Origin: Bacteroidota bacterium
GTDB taxonomy: Bacteria; Bacteroidota; Bacteroidia; Flavobacteriales_D; Sanyastnellaceae
DNA: 64,000 nt
Direction of reading: 5' to 3'
Assembly (NCBI GenBank): GCA_027622975.1
Contig: JAQBVN010000003.1
Span: forward strand, 1 to 64,000
The translations under genes and the position numbers were made by a program. Positions 7,499-15,807 of the stretch are shown here, in pieces. The notes under the pieces were generated by a model, which was given only the letters and a program-made list of their open reading frames with translations, was not told the origin of the DNA and made no database searches. Every line of letters starts with the position of its first letter. The stretch's first letter is position 1.

Positions 7499-10021
7499 TC
7501 AGAGCTCGACAATCATGCCAATGGCGGGCAACACGGCACCTGAAGACAGGGAGATGAAACGAGGGTCATAGGACGCAGGGTTGGTGGTGGATTCCACAGG
7601 TCTGCCCGTCGCCGGGTCTCTGACCACATCAAGTTGAGCCCGCTGAGGGGGAGCGGCACCTGTCAGGTTTTGGACATCCATGAAGACATCAAGTGACCAT
7701 TGGTCAAAAAACCACTTTCGATCCAAACGAAGATCCACCTGGTGGAAGGCCCCGTTCCGCTCTGTGTTGAGCAAATCGTAGTCCAGAATAGGCGCATTGA
7801 AGGTGTCCCAGTTGACAATTTCCAAACTCTGGGCCACGTCGTATGGAGTGTATGGCAGCCCACCGCTGAACAACACGCGCAACCCCACTTCCCATCCACT
7901 GTCCCATTTCTTGCCTCCCGTGAAACTGACGATGTGACGGTTGTCCCAAGAACTCGGCGTCCAAAGGCTGATGTCGAGGTCATCGCCTGGGTTTTGGTAT
8001 TCACTCCTCACCAAGGTGTAGGCCAAAAGCCCATAATACCCTTTGTATAGTCGCTGTTGGAGAAGGAATTCAAGTCCATACGCTCGACCTAGTGCATCGA
8101 AATTCACGGCCTCGTTTCCTACCACGCCAAAATCCGCCCCGAGATTGGCCAAGGCAATGCCGTTGGCCTCGCTGGCAGGAGAGCCTTCGTAACCCTTGAA
8201 AAACCCTTCCACAGAAACTGCCGCGTTGCGTTCCGCCAACTCCTTCCTCACCCCTGCCACCACTTGTCGGTTGGAGGTGTAGCGCAACCCGTCACGCCAA
8301 TTGGCCAGGGAGGTCTGGCCCGTGGAATCGGTTTGCCCAAAACCCAAGATGGTGTAGGCCGGCAACTGGTGGTAAATCCCCGTGTTGGCATTGGCCGTCC
8401 AGCCAGGAGCAAACGACCAAGAGGCGGACATGCGAGGGCTGAATTGCTTCCAAGGATTGGACAAGTGCTGAGATTCGGGCATGTCCACGCCATCCATCAC
8501 ATCGACCAACGCGGCCCCATCGATACGCATGCCCGCGGACAAGACGAGCCGTTCTTGCAAGGTGGTTTTGGATGCCTGTGCAAACGCCCCGTATTTGACC
8601 ATCTTGAATGCGCTCGCAAAGGCAATGTCTTGAGGCCCTGCTTGCGGGACAAACACCGTCGTCTTGGTGTCGTTGTTGTACTTCGCATATTCTCCGGCAA
8701 CTCCCGCACTTGCCTTCCATCCACCCTCCAAATTGCGCAGGCGTTCCGCCCGGAATTTGTTCTCAATTTCCTGACTCAGATAATCGAAAGTCCGTGGCTG
8801 GTTGACATCGTTGTCAAGGTGTTTGTAGGACGAATTGTCGAGCATGTTTCGACTCAGCACCAACATCCACTTTCCATCATCCATGTAGTGGTCCCATTTC
8901 ACCCCTTGCATGTAGTTCCACTGCTCGCTGATTGGAAGGACATCCAAAATCGCCACTTGGTTGAGGTAATCTTGGGCAGACGTGTCCTCGGCCAAGGCTG
9001 TGTTCAATTCAAAATTGTCAAGTGCCCCCAAACCGAGAACTGTGACCGCATTGCGATCATCGGGCCGCCAAGTCCATTTGTATTGGTAGTCGTTGTAAAT
9101 GGGCAAAAACGGCAAACCAATGACCTCGAAAAGCAATTGCAAATAACTCCGACGAGCACTGACAATCAAACTGCTTCGATCACCCGTTGGCCCCTCGAGC
9201 GTGACACCCAAATCGCTCGTTCCAACCACGGCATTGGCGGTCCACTGATCTGTTCGGGCTTCCTTGAAACGGAATTCCATGACACTGCTGAGCGCGTTGC
9301 CCCTGGCTGCTGGGAACGCACCCGCATAAAAATCCACGCCTTGCACCAAATCCACATTGATCATTCCCACCGGCCCGCCGCTTGCCCCTTGCGTAGCGAA
9401 GTGGTTGATGTTGGGGATTTCGATGCCATCGAGGTAGAAGCGATTTTCATTGGGCGCCCCCCCACGGATCACAATGTCATTGCGAAAACTTGGAATGGCT
9501 GCGACCCCGGGCAAACTGCGCAAAGCCCGGCTGATGTCGCGACCTCCTCCTGGGTTTCTTTTGATCTCGTTGGTCCCAATGCTTCGAACGCTTAATGGCG
9601 CCTCCTCCGCCGTGGCCCTTGATTCGGCCACCACCTCAGCTGCATCAACCACCACAGCAGCCTCTTCCAAGGCAACATTCACCACCGCAGGACGGGATGG
9701 TGTGGTTTCAATTTCAAAAATGGTTTGGGTTTTGTAGCCCAAAAACGAGACAATCACGTTGTTCACGCCTGCGGGAATTCCCTCGAGTCGATACTCCCCA
9801 TCAAAATCAGTGGTCGTCCCCACAGTCGATCCCTGCAAAACCACGGATGCAAATGGCAAGGGGGCATTGGTTGTGGCGTCAACAACCCTGCCCAAAATCA
9901 CACATCGACCATCGCTGTCCTGCGACCAAACTCCTTGGTTTGCACCAACGCACACCATGGCACAAAAGACCAAAAACCGAACACAAGAGACCATGCCGGC
10001 GTCACAAAGCTTCATGTTCAT
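7499..10021 (-). CDS. TonB-dependent outer membrane receptor
   Basis: 840 aa from the ATG at 10021; upstream in-frame sequence runs into the dnaX stop region and lacks a signal peptide. Signal peptide 1-~33, then a CarboxypepD_reg-like domain (ILGRVVDATTNAPLPFASVV... DGEYRLEGIPAG), a plug domain with IVIRGGAPNENRFYLDGIEIPN, and a ~580-residue 22-strand barrel ending in a hydrophobic residue. It imports a substrate across the outer membrane with TonB energy. There is no SusD partner beside it, so it is not a classical polysaccharide locus; the substrate is unknown. It is downstream of dnaX on the same strand, with 71 bp between. Confidence 0.93.
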   Translation of the reverse strand: MNMKLCDAGMVSCVRFLVFCAMVCVGANQGVWSQDSDGRCVILGRVVDATTNAPLPFASVVLQGSTVGTTTDFDGEYRLEGIPAGVNNVIVSFLGYKTQTIFEIETTPSRPAVVNVALEEAAVVVDAAEVVAESRATAEEAPLSVRSIGTNEIKRNPGGGRDISRALRSLPGVAAIPSFRNDIVIRGGAPNENRFYLDGIEIPNINHFATQGASGGPVGMINVDLVQGVDFYAGAFPAARGNALSSVMEFRFKEARTDQWTANAVVGTSDLGVTLEGPTGDRSSLIVSARRSYLQLLFEVIGLPFLPIYNDYQYKWTWRPDDRNAVTVLGLGALDNFELNTALAEDTSAQDYLNQVAILDVLPISEQWNYMQGVKWDHYMDDGKWMLVLSRNMLDNSSYKHLDNDVNQPRTFDYLSQEIENKFRAERLRNLEGGWKASAGVAGEYAKYNNDTKTTVFVPQAGPQDIAFASAFKMVKYGAFAQASKTTLQERLVLSAGMRIDGAALVDVMDGVDMPESQHLSNPWKQFSPRMSASWSFAPGWTANANTGIYHQLPAYTILGFGQTDSTGQTSLANWRDGLRYTSNRQVVAGVRKELAERNAAVSVEGFFKGYEGSPASEANGIALANLGADFGVVGNEAVNFDALGRAYGLEFLLQQRLYKGYYGLLAYTLVRSEYQNPGDDLDISLWTPSSWDNRHIVSFTGGKKWDSGWEVGLRVLFSGGLPYTPYDVAQSLEIVNWDTFNAPILDYDLLNTERNGAFHQVDLRLDRKWFFDQWSLDVFMDVQNLTGAAPPQRAQLDVVRDPATGRPVESTTNPASYDPRFISLSSGAVLPAIGMIVEL

Positions 10022-10092
10022 GGTGGCATAACCCCGAGATTTCACAAATTGTTCTTGAAACCTCGCCCTCCCACCACTTTGCTCCCTACGTC

Positions 10093-11922
10093 TCAACCCA
10101 AGTCCAGATCCAAAGCCTTTCGAAGTGCATCCAAGGCTGGGTTTTTTTCCACCATCAGGTCGTAGCGTTCTCGGTCAGACAAGAAGGCCTTCCGAGATTC
10201 CAATGGCTGTTCGGCCACCTCAATCTTCAACGACAACGAGGCATTTCGAAGTTCAGTTTTCAAGGCTGTCAAAACCTCCGTCCGCAAAGAGTCCATTTGT
10301 TCCCTCTGCAGGGGGTTCCCTACATCAAACCTTACCTCGAGGCCTTCCAAGACTGGGAGATGGGCAGCCATGGTTGTGGCCAATGCCACTTTGTCCTCTT
10401 GCCTCAGTTTTGCGACAAACGAATCCCAAACCGCGCAGACGCCTTCTTCGGTGACCTCGTCCTTCCACGAGGGGTCCACCACCATCCCGGCACCCTCTCC
10501 CTCTCCCTCTTGCTTCTCGGCTTCAACGGATGCCTTGATGGCTCCACCCGGTGTCACAATGGCGCGCTTTGATTTTCGCAATCCACCCGCTCGGGGAATC
10601 GACGGAACGGCAGTTTGCACAGGGAGGACTTCCAAGGGTGCGCCAGCCGGCGAATCGACGGGCATGTCAGCCGGCGAATCGACGGGTGCTCTCCTGGGCG
10701 CTTCGGGCTCGGTCCGGGAAATGGCCGGCGAATCCTGAACCGCCACCAACACAGAAGAATTCTCGCTTGGAGAGTTTGTCGATGTCGACATGGCGCTCCC
10801 CCCGCTGGACTTAATTGTCGGAGCCTTGGAAGGCGGCATCAGCCCTTCGTCAGGACTTTTTTTTTTGAGTGCCTCGTGAGAACACACTTGCATCAGCGCC
10901 AATTCCACGAGAAGCCTCTGATGTTGAGACCCCCGAAACTGGACATCTGCCTGGTTCAACACGTCGAGTGCGCCTACGATAAAAAACAAATCTGCTCGGG
11001 CAGCCTGCTCCTGAAATTGAACCTTCACCTCATCCGTCACTTCGAGTAACTTCAAGGTTTGGGCATCCCGGCAGACCATGAGATTGCGCATGTGACTCGC
11101 CCACCCTGACACAAAATGATGGGCGTCAAATCCCTTCGCCATCACCTCGTCAAACTGCAGCAGCGCACCTGGAATGTCGCTGTTGAGTGCGCAGTCTGTG
11201 AGTGAGAAGTACGTGTCGTGATCCAACACATGAAGTTGCTCGGCAACGGCTTGGGCGGTCAAATTCTTTCCAGCAAATGCCACCAGCTGATCAAACATGC
11301 TCAAGGCATCGCGAAGCGCTCCATCCGCCTTCGATGCAATGGTGTGCAATGCCTGTAATTCCGCAACAACACCCTCTTGCGCTGCAATGCGCTGCAAATG
11401 AGCTATGGTGTCTGGAACCGTGATTCGATGAAAATCAAAAATCTGGCACCGAGACAAGATGGTGGGCAAGATTTTGTGCTTCTCCGTGGTGGCCAAGATG
11501 AACACAGCGTGCCCGGGAGGCTCCTCAAGCGTCTTCAAAAACGCATTGAAGGCTGCTTGGCTGAGCATGTGCACCTCGTCAATGATGTAGACCTTGTATT
11601 TCCCCTTTTGGGGCGGAATCCGAACTTGCTCTACAATGCTTCGAATGTCCTCAACCTTGTTGTTGGACGCTGCGTCAAGTTCAAACACGTTGAACGCCAA
11701 CGCATCATCGGCAGCGTCAAACCCGTTGATGGCTCTGGCAAAAATGCGCGCCGACGTCGTCTTTCCCACCCCACGCGGACCGCAAAAAAGGTAGGCTTGC
11801 GCAATCTGACCAGAGGCAATGCTCTGTTGCAGGGTTTGCGTAATGCCCGCCTGCCCCACCACAGCCTCCCAGTCTTGAGGGCGGTACTTCCGTGCACTGA
11901 CGAGGTAAGGTTGGTCGCTCAT
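10093..11922 (-). CDS. dnaX: DNA polymerase III subunit gamma/tau
   Basis: 609 aa from the ATG at 11922 (MSDQPYLVSARKYRP, the family start). Clamp-loader ATPase with Walker A GPRGVGKT at 48-55, Walker B DEVH at 115-118 and the SRC motif LSRCQ at 156-160. The four-Cys zinc module usually found between Walker A and ELDAASN is missing: only about 25 residues join them. From about 370 to 480 there is a low-complexity Pro/Ser/Glu-rich linker with a short in-frame repeat (PVDSPA), then a C-terminal domain V-like region. It loads the beta clamp at the replication fork. Transcribed divergently from rpsF. Confidence 0.95.
   Translation of the reverse strand: MSDQPYLVSARKYRPQDWEAVVGQAGITQTLQQSIASGQIAQAYLFCGPRGVGKTTSARIFARAINGFDAADDALAFNVFELDAASNNKVEDIRSIVEQVRIPPQKGKYKVYIIDEVHMLSQAAFNAFLKTLEEPPGHAVFILATTEKHKILPTILSRCQIFDFHRITVPDTIAHLQRIAAQEGVVAELQALHTIASKADGALRDALSMFDQLVAFAGKNLTAQAVAEQLHVLDHDTYFSLTDCALNSDIPGALLQFDEVMAKGFDAHHFVSGWASHMRNLMVCRDAQTLKLLEVTDEVKVQFQEQAARADLFFIVGALDVLNQADVQFRGSQHQRLLVELALMQVCSHEALKKKSPDEGLMPPSKAPTIKSSGGSAMSTSTNSPSENSSVLVAVQDSPAISRTEPEAPRRAPVDSPADMPVDSPAGAPLEVLPVQTAVPSIPRAGGLRKSKRAIVTPGGAIKASVEAEKQEGEGEGAGMVVDPSWKDEVTEEGVCAVWDSFVAKLRQEDKVALATTMAAHLPVLEGLEVRFDVGNPLQREQMDSLRTEVLTALKTELRNASLSLKIEVAEQPLESRKAFLSDRERYDLMVEKNPALDALRKALDLDLG
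10644..10686 (-). repeat. In-frame 24-bp tandem repeat in the dnaX linker
   Basis: The 19-bp sequence CAGCCGGCGAATCGACGGG occurs at 10644-10662 and again at 10668-10686, a 24-bp period, encoding repeated PVDSPA. A weaker third copy follows. It lies in the disordered linker between ATPase and tau C-terminal domain. Confidence 0.8.
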
Positions 11923-12002
11923 GGAACCGCGAATATCGCCCAGCTTGAAGGTTGTGGGCAAGTTGCGTTTTCCACAAACCATCCCCAAATTCGCGCAGAA
12001 AG

Positions 12003-12036
12003 TTGTTGGTTTTCAGGATGGCCCGATGTACTTTTG
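12003..12036 (+). promoter_or_regulatory. Promoter of the rpsF operon
   Basis: TTGTTG at 12003-12008, 20 nt, then TACTTTTG at 12029-12036, a perfect -7 box at consensus spacing. It predicts a leader of about 20 nt, partly AT-rich (ATTAATTAAC), before the rpsF ATG at 12061. This is the best promoter match in the window, as expected for ribosomal genes. Confidence 0.7.
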
Positions 12037-12060
12037 CGCCCCATTAATTAACAACGTTCC

Positions 12061-12441
12061 ATGAACCGTTACGAAACTGTTTTCATTATGACTCCCGTGC
12101 TGTCTGCTGAGCAGGTGGCGGAAACAGTGTCGAAGTTCCGTGCGTTTGTCACTGACAAAGGTGGCAAAATCCTCCACGAGGACGCATGGGGATTGCGGAA
12201 GTTGGCCTATCCCATCCAGAAGAAGTCGACTGGCTTCTACCACTTGATGGAATTTGAAGCTGACCCTGCCGTGATCCTGCCATTCGAGACTGATTTCCGA
12301 AGGGACGAGCGCATCATCCGCTTCTTGACCACGAAGATGGACAAGCATCACATTGCGTACGCCGAAGGCCGTCGCAACAAGTCGAACCGCCAAAAGCCAG
12401 CACCTGCCGCTGAAACAGCAGGTGACAACGCCGAGGCTTAA
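12061..12441 (+). CDS. rpsF: 30S ribosomal protein S6
   Basis: 126 aa. It starts [15 protein letters not shown], has the S6 core ([21 protein letters not shown]) and a short charged/Ala-rich tail. It binds S18 and 16S rRNA in the platform of the small subunit. First gene of rpsF-rpsR-rplI; 11 bp to rpsR. Confidence 0.97.
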   Translation: MNRYETVFIMTPVLSAEQVAETVSKFRAFVTDKGGKILHEDAWGLRKLAYPIQKKSTGFYHLMEFEADPAVILPFETDFRRDERIIRFLTTKMDKHHIAYAEGRRNKSNRQKPAPAAETAGDNAEA

Positions 12442-12452
12442 TCTCTCCTGTT

Positions 12453-12716
12453 ATGGCTGACAAAAAAGTTCGTTACCTGAACCCCATCGACATCGAGACG
12501 AAGGCTGAGCGTTACTGCCGCTTTCGCAAGAAGGGCATCAAGTACATTGATTACAAGGATGCAGACTTCTTGTTGATGCTTTGCAACCCCCAAGGCAAGA
12601 TTTTGCCTCGCCGGTTGACTGGCACCAGTTTGAAGTACCAACGCAAGGCAGCCCAAGCCATCAAAAAGGCTCGCCACATCGCGTTGATGCCATACGTTGC
12701 TGACAACCTCCGTTAA
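12453..12716 (+). CDS. rpsR: 30S ribosomal protein S18
   Basis: 87 aa with the S18 signature: KVRYLNPIDIE, DADFLLMLCNPQGKILPRRLTGTS, YQRKAAQAIKKARHIALMPY. It forms a heterodimer with S6 on the 30S platform, which explains the gene order. 11 bp to rplI. Confidence 0.97.
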   Translation: MADKKVRYLNPIDIETKAERYCRFRKKGIKYIDYKDADFLLMLCNPQGKILPRRLTGTSLKYQRKAAQAIKKARHIALMPYVADNLR

Positions 12717-12727
12717 TTCCGCGCACC

Positions 12728-13174
12728 ATGGACATCATTCTCAAGCAAGACGTCGATACCCTCGGCAGCAAGTATGACGTGGTGACCGTCAAGGACGGCT
12801 ACGCGCGCAATTTCCTCATTCCTCAAGGCATGGCTGTGGCTGCAACCGCATCCAACTTGAAGGTGAACAACGAAGTCATTCGCCAACAAGCACACAAAGC
12901 GGCCAAGGCTCGCGAAGCGGCTCAAGCCATTGCCGACAAGTTGTCGGGCTTGACCCTGAAGTTGGGTGCGAAGGCTGGCGAGAGCGGCAAGATTTTTGGT
13001 TCTGTCAACACCATCCAACTCGCAGATGCCATCCAGGCAGCAGGGTACGATGTGGAACGGAAGCAAATTTCCATGTCCGACGACCACATCAAAGAACTCG
13101 GTTCATACGAAGCCACCGTGAAGCTTCACAAAGAGGTCCATGTGACCGTGAAGTTTGACGTTGTAGCGGAGTAA
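12728..13174 (+). CDS. rplI: 50S ribosomal protein L9
   Basis: 148 aa, typical length. N-terminal domain MDIILKQDVDTLGSKYDVVTVKDGYARNFL is the classic L9 start; a long helix links it to the C-terminal domain (GKIFGSVNTIQLADAIQ). It binds 23S rRNA near the L1 stalk. Last gene of the operon; followed by a terminator. Confidence 0.97.
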   Translation: MDIILKQDVDTLGSKYDVVTVKDGYARNFLIPQGMAVAATASNLKVNNEVIRQQAHKAAKAREAAQAIADKLSGLTLKLGAKAGESGKIFGSVNTIQLADAIQAAGYDVERKQISMSDDHIKELGSYEATVKLHKEVHVTVKFDVVAE

Positions 13175-13198
13175 TCTTCCCTCTTCGAACAACACAAA

Positions 13199-13226
13199 GA
13201 ACCCTGCCCAAAGGCGGGGTTTTTTG
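13199..13226 (+). terminator. Rho-independent terminator after rplI
   Basis: ACCCTGCC-CAAA-GGCGGGGT hairpin (8 bp with one G-T pair) followed by six T, 25 bp after the rplI stop. Confidence 0.85.
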
Positions 13227-13296
13227 TTGCAAAACGTGGACGAGGAGTTTGACCTGAAAAGCCCGCCCGAGAATGAAAGAGCCTCTTGGGACACCC

Positions 13297-13304
13297 TACC
13301 TTTG
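13297..13304 (+). promoter_or_regulatory. -7 promoter box of uvrB, leaderless type
   Basis: TACCTTTG with TGCC between it and the ATG at 13309. Perfect TAnnTTTG. No clear -33 TTG at normal spacing. Confidence 0.5.
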
Positions 13305-13308
13305 TGCC

Positions 13309-15336
13309 ATGTCGGCCTTTGAATTGATCAGTGATTTTGAGCCCACGGGAGACCAACCCGAGGCCATCCGTCAACTTGTTGCGGGTGTCAATGAGGGCGC
13401 ACCGCACCAAGTTTTGTTGGGGGTGACTGGTTCTGGGAAGACATTCACCATGGCGAATGTCATCGCCCAAACCCAACGTCCAACCCTCGTTCTCAGCCAC
13501 AACAAAACGCTGGCTGCCCAGTTGTACAGCGAATTCAAGGCGTTCTTTCCCAACAACCTCGTCGAGTATTTCGTCAGCTATTACGATTACTACCAGCCTG
13601 AGGCGTTTATCCCGGCCTCGAACACGTACATCGAAAAGGACCTTCAGATCAACGATGAAATCGAGAAATTGAGGCTCTCGGCCACTTCGGCTCTGCTGAG
13701 TGGACGGCGAGATGTCATTGTCGTGGCGAGCATCAGTTGCATCTATGGCATTGGCAACCCTGTCGAATTTCATAAGAATGTGCTGTCTCTTGACGTGGGA
13801 CAACGCATCACGAGGCGGGACGTCTTGCACAGGCTTGTCACGAGCCTCTACAGTCGGTCAGTTGCAGAATTCAAGCGAGGAACCTTTCGCGTCAAGGGCG
13901 ACACCGTGGATGTTCATTTGGCCTACGCCGATCACGCCATTCGCATCGAGTTTTGGGATGACGAAATTGAGCGTTTGGCAAGCATCGATCCTGTCACGGG
14001 GCATGTGCTCCACACTTTTGAACAATTCACCATTTATCCGGCCAACCTCTTTGTGAGTAGCAAGGAAACCACACATCAGGCCGTCTGGGAAATTCAGCAA
14101 GATCTCGAATTGCAAAAGGCCTTTTTTGGAGACCAGGCCAGATACCTAGAGGCCAAACGGCTCGAAGAACGAACACTCTACGACCTCGAAATGATCAAAG
14201 AGCTTGGGTTTTGCTCGGGCATAGAGAATTATTCAAGGTACTTTGACCGGCGAAAACCCGGTGAGAGGCCTTTTTGTCTGCTTGACTATTTCGCCAAGGA
14301 TTTCTTGTTGGTCGTGGACGAAAGCCACGTCACAATGCCACAAATAGGCGCGATGTACGGAGGGGATCGGTCGCGTAAAGTGACCTTGGTGGACCATGGA
14401 TTCCGACTGCCATCAGCCCTCGACAATCGACCTTTGACCTTCGAGGAATTCGAAGGCATTGTAGGACAAACCGTTTATGTCAGCGCAACGCCTGCTGATT
14501 TTGAGCTGGAACGCGCTGAAGGTGTGATTGTGGAACAGGTCATTCGACCCACTGGCCTCCTCGACCCTCCCATTGAAGTCAGGCCTTGCCATGCGCAAGT
14601 GGATGATCTGGTGGTCGAAATTCGAACCACGATTGCCGCCCAAGAAAGGGTCCTGGTCACCACACTCACCAAGAGAATGGCCGAAGAACTGACCAAATAC
14701 CTCGACCGATTGGGCATCAAAACGCGGTACATTCATTCAGACGTGAAGACCCTGGATCGTGTGGAAATCTTGCGTGAACTTCGGGACGGGGCCTTTGATG
14801 TGCTGGTCGGTGTCAACCTCCTTCGAGAGGGTTTGGACCTTCCGGAAGTCAGCCTTGTGGCAATCATGGATGCCGACAAAGAAGGGTTTCTTCGAAGCAA
14901 CCGAAGCCTCACCCAAACTGCAGGACGCGCCGCCCGAAACGTTCACGGCCGGGTGATCATGTACGCTGACAAAGTCACGGAGAGCATGGCCTCAACCATC
15001 GAAGAAACGGCGCGTCGCCGAACCAAACAGGAAGCCTACAACCAACTCCATGGTTTGACCCCCATCCAAATCAGGAAGGACAAAAGAACCCTGTTTGAAC
15101 AAAGTGACGTCGTGAGCAACCGCCCCAAAAACTACGCTGCCGATTCGGATGCCATTCCGTTGACGGTGGCCGACCCCATCGTGCAGAGCATGGACGCTGA
15201 CCAGTTGGACCGTTTGATTGGCAAAACCCGCAAAGACATGGAACGCGCAGCCAAGAGCATGGAATTCATGGAAGCTGCACGGCTGCGAGACGAACTATTT
15301 GCCCTCGAAGCGAGACGAACGAACATGGGTTCCTAA
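13309..15336 (+). CDS. uvrB: Excinuclease ABC subunit B
   Basis: 675 aa, normal for UvrB. It verifies DNA damage handed over by UvrA and loads UvrC in nucleotide excision repair. Walker A GVTGSGKT at 38-45, the beta-hairpin region (YYDYYQPEAFIP), DEAD-box-like DESHVT, helicase motif VI region (QTAGRAARN), and a C-terminal UVR/UvrC-binding domain (KDMERAAKSMEFMEAARLRDEL). The start at 13309 is set by the family N-terminus and the promoter box just before it; an upstream in-frame ATG at 13273 is less likely. Confidence 0.96.
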   Translation: MSAFELISDFEPTGDQPEAIRQLVAGVNEGAPHQVLLGVTGSGKTFTMANVIAQTQRPTLVLSHNKTLAAQLYSEFKAFFPNNLVEYFVSYYDYYQPEAFIPASNTYIEKDLQINDEIEKLRLSATSALLSGRRDVIVVASISCIYGIGNPVEFHKNVLSLDVGQRITRRDVLHRLVTSLYSRSVAEFKRGTFRVKGDTVDVHLAYADHAIRIEFWDDEIERLASIDPVTGHVLHTFEQFTIYPANLFVSSKETTHQAVWEIQQDLELQKAFFGDQARYLEAKRLEERTLYDLEMIKELGFCSGIENYSRYFDRRKPGERPFCLLDYFAKDFLLVVDESHVTMPQIGAMYGGDRSRKVTLVDHGFRLPSALDNRPLTFEEFEGIVGQTVYVSATPADFELERAEGVIVEQVIRPTGLLDPPIEVRPCHAQVDDLVVEIRTTIAAQERVLVTTLTKRMAEELTKYLDRLGIKTRYIHSDVKTLDRVEILRELRDGAFDVLVGVNLLREGLDLPEVSLVAIMDADKEGFLRSNRSLTQTAGRAARNVHGRVIMYADKVTESMASTIEETARRRTKQEAYNQLHGLTPIQIRKDKRTLFEQSDVVSNRPKNYAADSDAIPLTVADPIVQSMDADQLDRLIGKTRKDMERAAKSMEFMEAARLRDELFALEARRTNMGS

Positions 15337-15345
15337 TTTCACGTC

Positions 15346-15807
15346 ATGACCGAATGCAACTTGGCACATGTTTTTTCAAAGGCTTGGCTTGTGATGGCGA
15401 GTTCCGTCTTCGTCGTTGCTTGCGCGTCGCTGAATGAATCCGCGGACGTTGAAGAAACAGCCCCAACGACTAACCTCGAGAATCCAGACTCCAAGACGCC
15501 CAGACTTGAGGCGTCCTTTGAGTGGGTGAATGTTTGGCTGGACGGTGATTCTCTGCGGGCCGTGGTGCGGTATGGAGGTGGATGCGGATTGCATGAATTT
15601 GTGCTCAAATCCTCGGGGCCCATGCTGAAGAGTTTGCCCCCCAAGCAACCTCTCAGACTTGTGCATCGTTCCGATGGCGACCCTTGCCGCGCATTGATTG
15701 AGGATTCTCTGGCATGGGGAGTTCGCGAGTATCGAGGCACCCCAAGGGGAGTCACTGTGTTGCTTCTTCAAGATTGGAACGAACCTCTGAACTACGACTA
15801 CCCATGA
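15346..15807 (+). CDS. Small predicted lipoprotein
   Basis: 153 aa, family not recognised. Hydrophobic leader with a lipobox-like VVAC (Cys26), followed by an acidic Ser/Thr-rich linker and a small globular part with GGGCGLHEFVLKSSG and a second Cys near the end (DPCRAL), so a disulfide is possible. It resembles small NigD-like Bacteroidota lipoproteins only loosely. Begins 9 bp after uvrB and overlaps the protease gene by ATGA. Confidence 0.6.
   Translation: MTECNLAHVFSKAWLVMASSVFVVACASLNESADVEETAPTTNLENPDSKTPRLEASFEWVNVWLDGDSLRAVVRYGGGCGLHEFVLKSSGPMLKSLPPKQPLRLVHRSDGDPCRALIEDSLAWGVREYRGTPRGVTVLLLQDWNEPLNYDYP

Noticed and set aside
7240-7512. 90-codon minus frame between the receptor and the membrane protein gene
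   Set aside because: It overlaps the leaderless promoter and the start of the 7375 gene in another frame, and its sequence is Cys/Trp/Gly-rich without homologous features.
8264-9595. 443-codon plus frame
   Set aside because: Antisense to the TonB-dependent receptor; no recognisable motif.
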